Part shown: positions 25,142 to 33,134 of the stretch, one piece after another
Numbering within the stretch: the first letter of the stretch is position 1
Layout: each line of letters begins with the position of its first letter
IMG/VR virus record: IMGVR_UViG_3300045781_000018
Location: 1-36,362 of that record
Length of the DNA stretch: 36,362 nucleotides
Source of the DNA: a virus
Reading direction: 5' to 3' (one strand)
Notes under the pieces: generated by a model
Database searches by the model: none
The model's input: only the letters and a program-made list of their open reading frames with translations
Told to the model about the DNA's origin: nothing
Program-made: the position numbers and the translations under genes

Positions 25142-25924
25142 TCAATTACCTTCCCAGGAAAATCCGTTGCGGCCGAAGCCCCACTGCATCGGGGTGAACA
25201 TCTTGCGCATGGCGCTGTCGCGCGCATCCTTGACGTGCTGGTCGAACGTCGTCTTGAAGGCTGCGGCGGCCGGGTTGTCGCCAGCATCGTGGTCGACGAC
25301 GCGCAGCGCCAGATACGCCGCCCAGTCCAGCATGTCCAGGTGGTGATCCCTGGGGATCTCCGGCACGGCGTCCATGTCGTCCTCGGTGAGGTCGTTGAGC
25401 GGCATGCGGACGACGCGCAGATTGAGGACGCTCGGGTAGGGCGCGGTCAGGTAGACCAGCGTCGGTTGCGGATAGACGCGCATCGAGACCACCGAGGTCG
25501 AGCCATCCTCGTCGAGGGACAGCTGCTCGTCAGTGGAGAACGCCACGACCTTGCCAGGCTGCAGGCTGGACAGCGAGGACGGGTCGAAGAAATAGGCGTC
25601 TGGGGTGTGGTAGGTGCCGAGCGCGGCATGGCCGGCGCGCGCCAGATCGGCGGGCTGGCCGGCGAATTTCGCGGAGATCACCTGCAGCACGCTCGGGTCA
25701 AGCTCGTAGGTGTCGGTGTTGGCGTTCAGCGTGACCTGGCAGCACTGCGGCGTGGTGCCGTCACGCAAAATGAGGCTCAACCGCGCGAACCGCCGATGAG
25801 CCTCGTTGATGTAGCGAACCAAGGTGCGGTCGGACCAGAGCCTGTCCGATGGCCCAGAGACCTGGTCGGAGCGATCACGCAGGATGTTGTCCCGCAGTTC
25901 TTCGACCAGCTCTCGTAGGATCAT
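25142..25924 (-). CDS. head-to-tail adaptor / neck protein (260 aa)
   Basis: The N-terminus MILRELVEELRDNILRDRSD followed by LWSDRTLVRYINEAHRRFAR is the typical helical start of podovirus adaptor proteins that sit under the portal (a P22 gp4 / tail-tubular-A-like role by analogy). The middle is beta (TYELDPSVLQVISAKFAG; LVYLTAPYPSVLNLRVVRMP). The C-terminal helical part (DHHLDMLDWAAYLALRVVDH, FDQHVKDARDSAMRK) completes the pattern of this class. It lies downstream of the capsid genes and upstream of the ejected proteins, where an adaptor is expected. Confidence 0.65.
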   Translation of the reverse strand: MILRELVEELRDNILRDRSDQVSGPSDRLWSDRTLVRYINEAHRRFARLSLILRDGTTPQCCQVTLNANTDTYELDPSVLQVISAKFAGQPADLARAGHAALGTYHTPDAYFFDPSSLSSLQPGKVVAFSTDEQLSLDEDGSTSVVSMRVYPQPTLVYLTAPYPSVLNLRVVRMPLNDLTEDDMDAVPEIPRDHHLDMLDWAAYLALRVVDHDAGDNPAAAAFKTTFDQHVKDARDSAMRKMFTPMQWGFGRNGFSWEGN

Positions 25925-25926
25925 CT

Positions 25927-26271
25927 TTAGGCCGCCCTTTTGCCGCCGCCCCTCACCGTCTGATACGTGAACCGCGGGCGGCTGGCGTAGTCTACAACAC
26001 GTCGGGACAAGGGGTCAATCTTTGGAACCGAGTGGATCGCATTGTCAAGGATTTCCAAGACCCCAAGCGGGAGATCGACTTCCTGGTTCGGCTGGATAAG
26101 ATAGCCGCGGCCATTGAAGCCAACGAACAGTCCCGTGGGGGGAATGGCGTCGTCCTCATTGAGGATCACGCGCACCGTCTCTGGGAGGCCTTGCGCCACC
26201 GCTGTCTTCTTTGCGCCTTTGGAGGCCGCGCCGAAGTCTTCTTCCAAATTGCCGAGGTTATTCGTCGCCAT
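25927..26271 (-). CDS. small phage head-completion-type protein (114 aa)
   Basis: Three ATGs cluster at 26280, 26277 and 26271. GAAGG abuts the first, giving the best spacing (9 nt) to 26271, so that start is used. The core LPETVRVILNEDDAIPPTGL, then FVGFNGRGYLIQPNQEVDLP and VLEILDNAIHSVPKIDP, is a pattern common in podoviral genomes between the capsid and adaptor genes; function undetermined. The C-terminus is basic (YASRPRFTYQTVRGGGKRAA). It overlaps the end of the previous gene by 14 nt. Confidence 0.55.
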   Translation of the reverse strand: MATNNLGNLEEDFGAASKGAKKTAVAQGLPETVRVILNEDDAIPPTGLFVGFNGRGYLIQPNQEVDLPLGVLEILDNAIHSVPKIDPLSRRVVDYASRPRFTYQTVRGGGKRAA

Positions 26272-26539
26272 CGTCATCATCCTTCACTGCTGCGTCAAAT
26301 GTGCTGTCAAAAGAGGAGGTTACGTCGCCGGCTGGGAGGGCCGTGTCGAGGTTGGCCTTCAACCACGCCAGGACGGCGTCGATGTTCTTGAACACGAACT
26401 CACGGTCCGGGTCTCGGTACGGCGCGGTGTTCTTGGACGAGAAATCACGGGCGTCGTTGGCCTTCTGGATTTTGGGGTCGGTCACACAAATCATGTAGCC
26501 GTTGGTCAGGCGCTTGACGCGCACGCTGTCGCTGGACAT
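26258..26539 (-). CDS. small phage protein of unknown function (93 aa)
   Basis: The start at 26539 (GAGG 8 nt upstream) is preferred. An ATG at 26569 with GAGAGGG 4 nt upstream would add ten residues and cannot be excluded. The sequence contains VKRLTNGYMICVTDPKIQKA, YRDPDREFVFKNIDAVLAWL and a strongly acidic end (VKDDDDGDE). No family is recognised. It is the first gene after the terminator at 26583-26607 and overlaps the next gene. The acidic tail and location suggest a head-associated accessory protein, but nothing more specific can be said. Confidence 0.5.
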   Translation of the reverse strand: MSSDSVRVKRLTNGYMICVTDPKIQKANDARDFSSKNTAPYRDPDREFVFKNIDAVLAWLKANLDTALPAGDVTSSFDSTFDAAVKDDDDGDE

Positions 26540-26582
26540 CGGGGCTACCTCACACGGGTTGTCGAACATCGGCCCTCTCAGG

Positions 26583-26607
26583 AAAAAGGGCGGGCCGGAG
26601 CCCGCCC
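26583..26607 (-). terminator. rho-independent terminator after the capsid/decoration genes
   Basis: An 8-bp GC stem (arms 26588-26595 and 26600-26607, 4-nt loop) is followed on the minus strand by an uninterrupted T-tract (26587-26583). It lies 29 nt after the decoration-like gene and just before the next gene. It probably reduces transcription past the capsid genes, setting the ratio of capsid to minor proteins. Confidence 0.75.
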
Positions 26608-26635
26608 AGTTGGGGTTTTTCCAGGGAGGAAAACC

Positions 26636-27025
26636 TTAGCCGAGGACGCGAACGATGATGTTCTTGGACGCCGGGAACGCCGCGGCGGACAGGATGACCG
26701 TCGAACGACCGTCGAAAGTTGCGACGGAGACCGCCGAGGTGGCGTCGAGGGTCATGGTTCCGGCGGCGACCGTCTTCAATGTGTTGGTCGCGGCAAGACC
26801 ACGGTTCCACTGCCATGTGGTGAGGTCGGTGACGTCGATCACCTCGATCTCCTGCGGCTGGAAGCCGACCGGGATGGAGACGGCGTTGCCGTCCGAGGTG
26901 AAGTTGAGCGTCAGAAGCTCAGCGCCATCGTTGTAGTAGGGGTTTCCGATGATCGTGCCGTCGCCGACATAGGTCGCGGGGAAGGCAGAACCGTGGAATG
27001 TGACATCAATAACGTCGGTGGTCAT
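26636..27025 (-). CDS. probable capsid decoration/cement protein (129 aa)
   Basis: This is a small beta-rich protein directly after the major capsid gene: VIDVTFHGSAFPATYVGDG; AELLTLNFTSDGNAVSIPVG; PQEIEVIDVTDLTTWQWNRG; ending FPASKNIIVRVLG. AGGAG lies 5 nt before the ATG, and a good terminator follows, so it is probably expressed at a level close to the capsid protein. Size, composition and position suit a head-stabilising decoration protein; this is inference from context as I do not recognise the family. Confidence 0.5.
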   Translation of the reverse strand: MTTDVIDVTFHGSAFPATYVGDGTIIGNPYYNDGAELLTLNFTSDGNAVSIPVGFQPQEIEVIDVTDLTTWQWNRGLAATNTLKTVAAGTMTLDATSAVSVATFDGRSTVILSAAAFPASKNIIVRVLG

Positions 27026-27061
27026 GGGGATCTCCTGATCCTGGAATTACGGGGCGAGGAT

Positions 27062-27082
27062 GGGGCCGCTTGTGGCGGCCCC
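27062..27082 (-). other. 8-bp GC hairpin between capsid and decoration genes
   Basis: Perfect arms GGGGCCGC/GCGGCCCC with a 5-nt loop lie just after the capsid stop. No T-tract follows on the minus strand, so it is more likely an mRNA-stabilising 3' structure or a processing site than a terminator. Confidence 0.4.
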
Positions 27083-27089
27083 TCACTCA

Positions 27090-28163
27090 TTATTGCGAGC
27101 AGGCGACTTCAAGGCGAGCCATGAAAGCGTCTTGCAGGATGACCGTGGCGGTCCAGAGCTTCCAGCCCACCGTTCCGCGCTGGCCGAGGGGGTCGCCGAT
27201 GGCCGGCTTGGGGTTGACGACCATGGGCGTCATGGACGATTTTCCCTTCAGAGGGACCATGCCGAAGGCGTCGCGGCCGAAGATCAGGATCGGATAGACG
27301 TCGAGGTTGACGCCCGAGGTCGAGCGGCCCGATGTCGAGCCCGAAGCGCCGGCCACGAAGGAGCCGATCACCGCACCGGCGTCAGCCCATGGGGCGAACA
27401 CGGTGGAGGTGAGGTAGCGGACCTGCTCCAGAGAGCCGATTTCGCCCTCGAACGGCGTGGTGTGCGGGCCGTAATCCGCCACGACCTTGAAGTTGGCGAG
27501 CGAGCGCAGATCGCTTTCGAGATCGGGGTGGCAGATCGCCATGTAGCTGGCTTCGACCGACTTCGTGTTGAAGTCCGGCGTGGAGCCGACGACCTGGGTG
27601 ATCTTCTTGGCGTTCTGGCGGTTCAGCGCCGTGGTGACGCCGCGCTGATCGACAAGCGCGATCGGCGTCGCGATCAAGGTGCGCGAGGCGACCTTGTTGG
27701 CGTAGAAGACGTTCAGACCGGCCTTGAGCACGTTGAAGCGCAAGGTCTCCACGGTCACCGCGGCCTGCTCGCCGAGGATGTCGGTGGCGTTCTGCAGGAC
27801 AGGATCGGTGTGGGTGTCTTCGATCACGTCGGTGATGGTGACGAAGTCGCCATACTGCGCGAGCTGGACGGTGTAATCCTGGTTGGCCAGGACCGAGCCG
27901 TTGGGCGTCACGCCTTCGACGAGCGGCGTGGTGGCGACCGGGATGTAGAAGCCGGAGCCGGGGGTCTGCGTGCCGGCCGAGCCGCCAGCGCCAGACAGGA
28001 AGTAGCGGCGGAACTTGGCGGTCTGCGTCGAATTGGTCGGCAGCGGATAGGTCTGGCCGAACTTTTCGATATGCAGATAGGGCATCGCGCGCTTGAGCAT
28101 GCGAACCACGGAATAGGCGGCGACTGCCGGGGAAATATCGCCATAACTGGTCATTGCCGTCAT
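27090..28163 (-). CDS. major capsid protein, N4-gp56-like (357 aa)
   Basis: The N-terminus MTSYGDISPAVAAYSVVRML then KRAMPYLHIEKFGQTYPLP and TAKFRRYF is the signature of the N4-gp56 family of HK97-fold capsid proteins. Further family-like features are the linker GVTPNGSVLANQDYTVQLAQ, a helical region with ETLRFNVLKAGLNVFYAN, a middle YMAICHPDLESDLRSLANFK, and a C-terminal GRDAFGMVPLKGK followed by GTVGWKLWTATVILQDAFMARLE. The length is usual for the family. AAGGAG stands 8 nt before the ATG at 28163. It is preceded by the scaffold gene and followed by a decoration-like gene and terminator. Confidence 0.85.
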   Translation of the reverse strand: MTAMTSYGDISPAVAAYSVVRMLKRAMPYLHIEKFGQTYPLPTNSTQTAKFRRYFLSGAGGSAGTQTPGSGFYIPVATTPLVEGVTPNGSVLANQDYTVQLAQYGDFVTITDVIEDTHTDPVLQNATDILGEQAAVTVETLRFNVLKAGLNVFYANKVASRTLIATPIALVDQRGVTTALNRQNAKKITQVVGSTPDFNTKSVEASYMAICHPDLESDLRSLANFKVVADYGPHTTPFEGEIGSLEQVRYLTSTVFAPWADAGAVIGSFVAGASGSTSGRSTSGVNLDVYPILIFGRDAFGMVPLKGKSSMTPMVVNPKPAIGDPLGQRGTVGWKLWTATVILQDAFMARLEVACSQ

Positions 28164-28185
28164 TGGACTGGCTCCTTACGAGGGG

Positions 28186-29121
28186 TCAAGATTGCCCGGC
28201 AAAGGCTGCAAAGGCGTCCTCGAATGTCGAGGGCTCACCCTTGGCCGCTACCGACCGTTTCGATCCGACTGGGGCCAGTGCGGCAGCCGCTTGTTTGGCA
28301 GCCGCAGGCAGCTCGGTTTCTTTCGCTGCGGGCGCGGCGTTGGCGGCGGCTGTGGCCGCTGGCGCTACACCTGTGGAAGCTTTGTATCGGTTGATGAGAT
28401 CAGCGACCTCAGTGACCGTCCCTTGTTCGATAACATGCTTGTAAGCCACCTGCAAGTAGGATGGTTGCGTTTCAACCCAGTCGAGCACCTTGTCACGAAC
28501 GGTGTCGTAATCTGGGGCGGCTTGATGCAGATTAGCGGTGTGCTGCTGCTCCATCACACCGAAGGCGGCGTCCTGGATGGGTTTAATCACCTTGGCGACT
28601 TCGTTAAAGATATGCTGCACGAGCACGTTGTTCTCGGCGCGGCGGCGAAGGCCCTCAGCTCGGGCTACGTCAGGAAAGTCCTTCTCGTATTCGGAGAGAA
28701 AGGTGGCCTCCTCGGCACTGAACAGCGGAGCCTGCTGCTGCGCCGGCCGGACCGGCGCGGGCTGCGGGGCCTGCTGCTGGTTCTTCTGGAGAAGATCGGC
28801 CAGCCGCTCCAGCGGGTCCGGCTTGGCGGCTTCGACAGGCTTGGCTGCCGCGGCGTCGGCTTCGACAGGCCTGGCTGCCGCGGCGTCGGCTTCAGCATTG
28901 GCGGCGGGGTCGACGAACTCGGTCTGCTCTCCGGCCGGCGGAACCACCACCGGGGCGGGGTCTGCGGCGGCTGCGGCGGGGTCTGTGGTCGTCGCGGCTG
29001 CCGGCTCGTCGGACAGCAAATCCGCGGGCGGGGCCTTGTCGCCAATGCTCGACAGCATGTCGAAGGCCTTGGTGAAATTGTCATCGTTCAGTGTGTCGTC
29101 CGTTGTTTTGATCTCGGCCAT
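28186..29121 (-). CDS. capsid scaffolding-type protein (311 aa)
   Basis: This is an acidic, Ala/Pro/Gln-rich protein immediately upstream of the capsid gene, the classical scaffold position. The N-terminal half is low complexity and disordered (PAAATTTDPAAAAADPAPVV) and includes a duplicated 10-residue unit around KPVEADAAAA. The central and C-terminal parts are helical (EEATFLSEYEKDFPDVARAE; VQHIFNEVAKVIKPIQDAAF; VADLINRYKAST), with a basic segment near the end (VGSKRSVAAKG) that may contact the capsid. The ATG at 29121 is used; a GTG three codons earlier overlaps the previous stop and is an alternative start. Confidence 0.7.
   Translation of the reverse strand: MAEIKTTDDTLNDDNFTKAFDMLSSIGDKAPPADLLSDEPAAATTTDPAAAAADPAPVVVPPAGEQTEFVDPAANAEADAAAARPVEADAAAAKPVEAAKPDPLERLADLLQKNQQQAPQPAPVRPAQQQAPLFSAEEATFLSEYEKDFPDVARAEGLRRRAENNVLVQHIFNEVAKVIKPIQDAAFGVMEQQHTANLHQAAPDYDTVRDKVLDWVETQPSYLQVAYKHVIEQGTVTEVADLINRYKASTGVAPAATAAANAAPAAKETELPAAAKQAAAALAPVGSKRSVAAKGEPSTFEDAFAAFAGQS
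28831..28890. repeat. 30-bp tandem duplication inside the scaffold gene
   Basis: Two adjacent 30-bp units differ at one base (position 11, T or C). They encode a duplicated ten-residue Ala/Pro/Glu segment and preserve the frame, consistent with recent slippage in a disordered linker. Confidence 0.9.
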
Positions 29122-29126
29122 GTCAC

Positions 29127-29372
29127 TCACTCAGGTTGGTTGGCGATTAGGTTCAGTTCGAGGAGGAGCCGTCGATAGGCCACCGCCTCGCCTTGGTATC
29201 TTGAGAGGTCTGCCGGCGCGCAGGACACCAGCGCGTCCTTAGACTGCTCCAGCTTGAGCTGGAGGAGGTCCACCAGCGCTTTGAACTCCGAGCTGCCCTG
29301 GCTCGCTTTGAGCCGGGCCAGCAGGTCCGCCGCCCGCCTGGCCTTGGCCAATACTTCCGCCGGGACCGCCAT
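29127..29372 (-). CDS. small helical protein overlapping the portal gene (81 aa)
   Basis: The protein is all-helical by composition: VLAKARRAADLLARLKASQG; FKALVDLLQLKLEQSKDALV; YRRLLLELNLIANQPE. It starts at an ATG with GGAG 6 nt upstream, inside the portal gene in another frame, giving a 134-bp overlap in which the portal encodes only low-complexity Gly/Pro/Gln sequence. Its stop overlaps the GTG that could start the scaffold gene. A small helical protein between portal and scaffold may be a portal-assembly or head-packaging factor; no family is recognised. Confidence 0.6.
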   Translation of the reverse strand: MAVPAEVLAKARRAADLLARLKASQGSSEFKALVDLLQLKLEQSKDALVSCAPADLSRYQGEAVAYRRLLLELNLIANQPE

Positions 29373-31458
29373 TGTTCACTCCGTTTTCCAGTAGTTTCAG
29401 GGAGGCGTCGATGTTCGCGACATCGGCCTGGGTCGCGCTCTTGTTGCCTTGCGCGATGTTCTTGAAGGCGTCGGCCAGCAGCTTGCGCGTGTTGGCTTCC
29501 TGCAGCGCCTGGGCGCTCTGTTGGTCCTGCGACGCCTTGGCGTTGGCGGCGGCCTGGTCGCGATCGACGTCGACCTGCGGCTTGAGCAGGTCGGTGAGGT
29601 CGCGGGTGGCGAACCGCGCCTCGATCAGCTTGCGCATGTCGACGTGCATTTCTTCCGCCGGCTTGAGCGACGCCGCGAGCTGGTCGACCTGCATGCCGCG
29701 CACCTCCTTGGCGATCAGCGATGTCGCGCCGCGCGCTATGACGTTGTAGTCGCCGTCCGGGGCCTGGTCCGGGTTGAACTTGCGGTTGAACTCGACGACG
29801 CTCTGGATCACCGACATGGTGAAGCTGTCGAAGTTGCGCACAATGTCCTTGAAGGGGAGCGCCGCGTCGCCGCGCAGCATGCTCGCGCCGGCCGCCGTCC
29901 GCATCGGCTCGCTCGGGGTCTGGGACATGTCGCCGCCGGTGGCCGGACCGACGAAGGTCTCCATGTCGGCGAACTTCATGAACAGGTCGATGACCTTCAT
30001 CAGCTCGTCGAGGTGGCTCTCGATCTCGACGTTGCGCACCGCAGGGAACTGGGCGTCCGGGCCGGAGCCCTCGCGATACCAGACCTTGTAGGCGGCGGTG
30101 GAGGAGAGATCCTGACCAAGCAGCAAGAGATCAGTATTCAGTTCGAGGTTGGGGCCGCAGATCACCGAGGCGTTATCCAGCAGCATCCTGGTGGCCGCCG
30201 AGATCGCCATCTGGGTGTCTCGAATGACGTTGGGCAGCCCCATGCCGACCGGCGAGGTGTCATCCTCGTCGAACAGGAAGGTGTGGATGGTCTGCACGTC
30301 TGCGTCGATCTTGCGCCATGGGTTGATGTCGCACTTGATGACGTTGCCGTCGATCATCCACACTTCGGCGTCGATGTCGTCGGTGAGCTTGCCCTCGGGC
30401 ACGTCGCAGCCGCACATCTGCAGCCACTCGCCGGAGATCGGGCCATGCCAGGAGATCACCTCGTATTTCAAGGTCTCCGGCTTCATCTCGTTGACGTTGA
30501 CCTTGACGCCCATCGCGCGCAGCTCGGTCTCGTAAGGCTGCGGCCGATAGTTGCCCTGCTTGTTATTGTTGAGATATTTCTTGATCTGGTCGGCGAAGAA
30601 GTCCGAGCGCTTGGCAAGGTCGCGCACCTGATGGCGGGTCATCACCGTGCGCGTGAAATAGCCGTCCATGCTCTTGAGCGTCTTGGCGCTCATGTCGGGG
30701 TAGAAGTCCCAGATCGACAGCGCCTCGAACAGCGGCTTGTAGACGGTCTTCTTCTTGACCGACGGCTGTCCGGTGGCGTCGAGAGACCACACGGCGGTCT
30801 CGCTCTTGCGCACGTAGGGTCCGCGCAGCACGCCCATGCCATAAATGACGCCGGAGCGCACGACGTCGCGATTGAGCGTGACATAGTCCTCGCTCTGGTC
30901 GCCGCCCAGCTCCATCAGCTGATCGTCGATGAGGTCGGACAGCGCCTTGGCTCGAGCCTCGGACAGCGTCTTGATCGCCGCCATGACATAGGGGAGGTCG
31001 ACGGCCTTGGCCGGCGGCGCTGGCGTTCCCGGAGCGGTCGAGGCGGCGTCGGCCTTCTGGGCGTCGGCGATAGCCTGCACGACGTCGGAGACCTTGAGGT
31101 CCGGGCTCGGATCGGCGGTGAGCTGCCAGTTGCGCTCGGTGCCCTGAAACATCAGGTTCATGAGCCTGGAGAGCACCGAGATGCACTTCACCCGGGTCAC
31201 CCGCGGGTAGGCCTTGGAGCGGTTGGCGTTCAGCTCCTTCTCGATCTCGGGGTCATAAATGCCAAGATACTGGCGCTGGTTGCGGAGCCAGCGCAGCTCC
31301 GCGATGCGCCGGTCGGAGACGTACTCCATGAACAGCCGCGACAGCTTGTCGCCGATCATCTTCAGGTCGTCGGCCTTGATGACCTTGACCGGGCTGTCCT
31401 GGGCGTCCGGCACCGGCACCGATGGCGGGGTGATGGTGGCGATGTCAGTGGTGGCCAT
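29239..31458 (-). CDS. portal protein (739 aa)
   Basis: A large portal of the podovirus type, forming the dodecameric DNA channel at one capsid vertex. Supportive segments are YVSDRRIAELRWLRNQRQYL near the N-terminus, YPRVTRVKCISVLSRLMNLM, GMGVLRGPYVRKSETAVWSL, ALSIWDFYPDMSA, TFLFDEDDTSPVGMGLPNVI, TQMAISAATRMLLDNASV and a helical C-terminal part (KPAEEMHVDMRKLIEARFAT). The last ~50 residues are Gly/Pro/Gln-rich and overlap the next gene. GAGGG stands about 5 nt before the ATG. It starts 8 nt after the large terminase stop, the expected packaging gene order. Confidence 0.82.
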   Translation of the reverse strand: MATTDIATITPPSVPVPDAQDSPVKVIKADDLKMIGDKLSRLFMEYVSDRRIAELRWLRNQRQYLGIYDPEIEKELNANRSKAYPRVTRVKCISVLSRLMNLMFQGTERNWQLTADPSPDLKVSDVVQAIADAQKADAASTAPGTPAPPAKAVDLPYVMAAIKTLSEARAKALSDLIDDQLMELGGDQSEDYVTLNRDVVRSGVIYGMGVLRGPYVRKSETAVWSLDATGQPSVKKKTVYKPLFEALSIWDFYPDMSAKTLKSMDGYFTRTVMTRHQVRDLAKRSDFFADQIKKYLNNNKQGNYRPQPYETELRAMGVKVNVNEMKPETLKYEVISWHGPISGEWLQMCGCDVPEGKLTDDIDAEVWMIDGNVIKCDINPWRKIDADVQTIHTFLFDEDDTSPVGMGLPNVIRDTQMAISAATRMLLDNASVICGPNLELNTDLLLLGQDLSSTAAYKVWYREGSGPDAQFPAVRNVEIESHLDELMKVIDLFMKFADMETFVGPATGGDMSQTPSEPMRTAAGASMLRGDAALPFKDIVRNFDSFTMSVIQSVVEFNRKFNPDQAPDGDYNVIARGATSLIAKEVRGMQVDQLAASLKPAEEMHVDMRKLIEARFATRDLTDLLKPQVDVDRDQAAANAKASQDQQSAQALQEANTRKLLADAFKNIAQGNKSATQADVANIDASLKLLENGVNNGGPGGSIGQGQAGGGPAGPAQSEPGQLGVQSAGGPPPAQAGAV

Positions 31459-31466
31459 GTGGTCCC

Positions 31467-32951
31467 TCAGCGAAAGTTGTAGGCGTTTTTGAACTGGGGA
31501 ACGACGAACTTCTGCCCGCGTCCGCCCATCTTCTGCTCACGCTCACTCAGTTTGTGGAAATATCTGCACAGATACCCGAGGCCATCGCCAGGGTGTGAGT
31601 GCTCGTTCTTTTCGGGATCGGCACCTTTGACCACACCTTTAACCACATTCATCTCATAGCGCCAGCCACCTTTCAAGGCCCTGACGACCTTGGGGCACTC
31701 CAGAGCGTCGATCTGAAGCGCAGGGCCGACTTCCGTCAACAATGTGGTGAAATGTTCGATGGCGTCCAGACGCAGCGGCAGGCGGTTGTTGGTCTCGATC
31801 ACGCAGGGCCAGTGCTTCTTGAACGCCGCCACCACGGTGCGCTCGTCGGTCTGCGTTCGGTTGTTGGCCGCCGGATCGGGCGCGATGATCAGCTGGGCGT
31901 TTGGGAAGCGCCGTCGCAGGTAGGGTTTTACCACCTCGGTGATCAGCCTCTCAGCGCCATAGCCGATCTGCACGCACTCGCCGAGCACATTCAGGACGCC
32001 ATGGCTTGTCTCCTGCCCGAAGACCAGCGCCGACCCAGCCAGGCCGGGGTCAAACCCCGCGATCAGAGGGAGGTTGGGGTTGAAGATCAGCCCTCGCTTG
32101 GCGAGGTGCATGTCCGCCTTGAAGGTGGGGACCACGGCCTTTCCAGAGATGGAAAAGCCCCACTCGCTCTCCACGAACTGCTTGACCCAGGCCTCGGACT
32201 TCCCCTTGATCTGGTTGGCGTAATAGCCTCTCCCGCCAGGCAGGTTCTCGATGTTCTCGGCCTCCAGGCTCAGGCCGGACGGCTGCACGAAATACTTGAC
32301 GTTGCGCTCCTGCTTGAGGCCAAGCATGGCCCTGCGCATGTTGGAGGGGTCGTCATAGATGTCGATCTTGTCGACGTCGTTCGAGTTGTGGAGGTAGTCG
32401 TACCACCAGTTGTCCTCGGTCGAGGTGTTGCTCGAGCCCCACATGCCCCAGTTGGTCGGCAGGGTGCCGTCCGGCAGCTTGTAGCGTCCGAGGCGGGCGC
32501 TCAGCGCATCGACGATCTCGCGGGGGATCTGAACGAACTCGTCGAGGATGGCGAAGGATATTTCCAGTGACAGCACGCGGGCCACGTCGTCCGGGGTGTC
32601 GAGCGGCCTGAACAGCACCTCGCACTCGACGTCGCCGAACTTGAGGAGGAACTTCTTGTCGGTGGCGTTCCAGTGACCGGCCTCGCCATCCTTGAACCAA
32701 TAGCCCCAGGAGACGAGGGTGGTGTCTTTAAGCTGCGGCATCGTATTTCTGACAACCACAGCGCGAGAGCGGCGCACGCCATCCCGCGACGGCTCCTGTA
32801 AGGCAGCCATATATGCAAGCTTAAAGAACAGACCAGTAGTCTTGCCAGAGCCCACCGGGCCAACGATCCAGTCATAGAACAGCTCTCCAGGCTTGTGGTC
32901 CTTGATGAAGGCCTTGATGGTCGGCGGCGGCGTGTAGTCGATGACATGCAC
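31467..32951 (-). CDS. terL: terminase large subunit (494 aa, GTG start)
   Basis: This is the ATP-driven packaging motor with a nuclease domain. Walker A GPVGSGKTT lies at 31-39, and Walker B ISFAILDEF places the acidic pair at 137-138. The coupling-type motif SSNTST lies at about 173-178. The RNase H-like nuclease is marked by AGFDPGLAGSALV (Asp301), LIIAPDPAANNRT (Asp359) and HPGDGLGYLCRYF (Asp456). Length is normal. The start is GTG at 32951 with AAGGA 8 nt upstream; there is no in-frame ATG before the P-loop. It follows the small HTH gene by 1 nt and the small terminase, and is followed by the portal. Confidence 0.9.
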   Translation of the reverse strand: MHVIDYTPPPTIKAFIKDHKPGELFYDWIVGPVGSGKTTGLFFKLAYMAALQEPSRDGVRRSRAVVVRNTMPQLKDTTLVSWGYWFKDGEAGHWNATDKKFLLKFGDVECEVLFRPLDTPDDVARVLSLEISFAILDEFVQIPREIVDALSARLGRYKLPDGTLPTNWGMWGSSNTSTEDNWWYDYLHNSNDVDKIDIYDDPSNMRRAMLGLKQERNVKYFVQPSGLSLEAENIENLPGGRGYYANQIKGKSEAWVKQFVESEWGFSISGKAVVPTFKADMHLAKRGLIFNPNLPLIAGFDPGLAGSALVFGQETSHGVLNVLGECVQIGYGAERLITEVVKPYLRRRFPNAQLIIAPDPAANNRTQTDERTVVAAFKKHWPCVIETNNRLPLRLDAIEHFTTLLTEVGPALQIDALECPKVVRALKGGWRYEMNVVKGVVKGADPEKNEHSHPGDGLGYLCRYFHKLSEREQKMGGRGQKFVVPQFKNAYNFR

Positions 32952-32952
32952 G

Positions 32953-33132
32953 CTACGCTTCCTTTCTGGGGGCTGCGTCGGCGCGCGCCCTGCCAGCCTG
33001 TTCGGCGATCACGCGCGAGACCGTGGTGAGTGTGACCCCCATGCGTTCGGCGATGGTGGTGCGCGCATAATTCTGGCGATCCATCAGGATGATCGACTTG
33101 ATCTGGCGTTCGGTCAGGGTTCTCGGCGGCAT
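32953..33132 (-). CDS. small helix-turn-helix protein between the terminase genes (59 aa)
   Basis: The ATG at 33132 is used; an in-frame TTG at 33138 overlaps the small terminase stop. The protein is nearly a bare HTH: LTERQIKSIILMDRQN, then TTIAERMGVTLTTVSRVIAE (about 26-45), then a short basic tail. The HTH is of the type seen in resolvase C-termini and small phage regulators. Position between the terminase subunits suggests DNA-site recognition in packaging or autoregulation of the late operon. It cannot be told apart from a second small-terminase-like DNA-binding subunit by sequence alone. Confidence 0.65.
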   Translation of the reverse strand: MPPRTLTERQIKSIILMDRQNYARTTIAERMGVTLTTVSRVIAEQAGRARADAAPRKEA

Positions 33133-33134
33133 GG

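Noticed and set aside
29449-31482. 677-codon plus-strand frame antisense to the portal
   Set aside because: A long shadow frame created by GC-rich codon bias of the portal gene; composition is Arg/Val/Leu/Asp/His-rich without recognisable domains.
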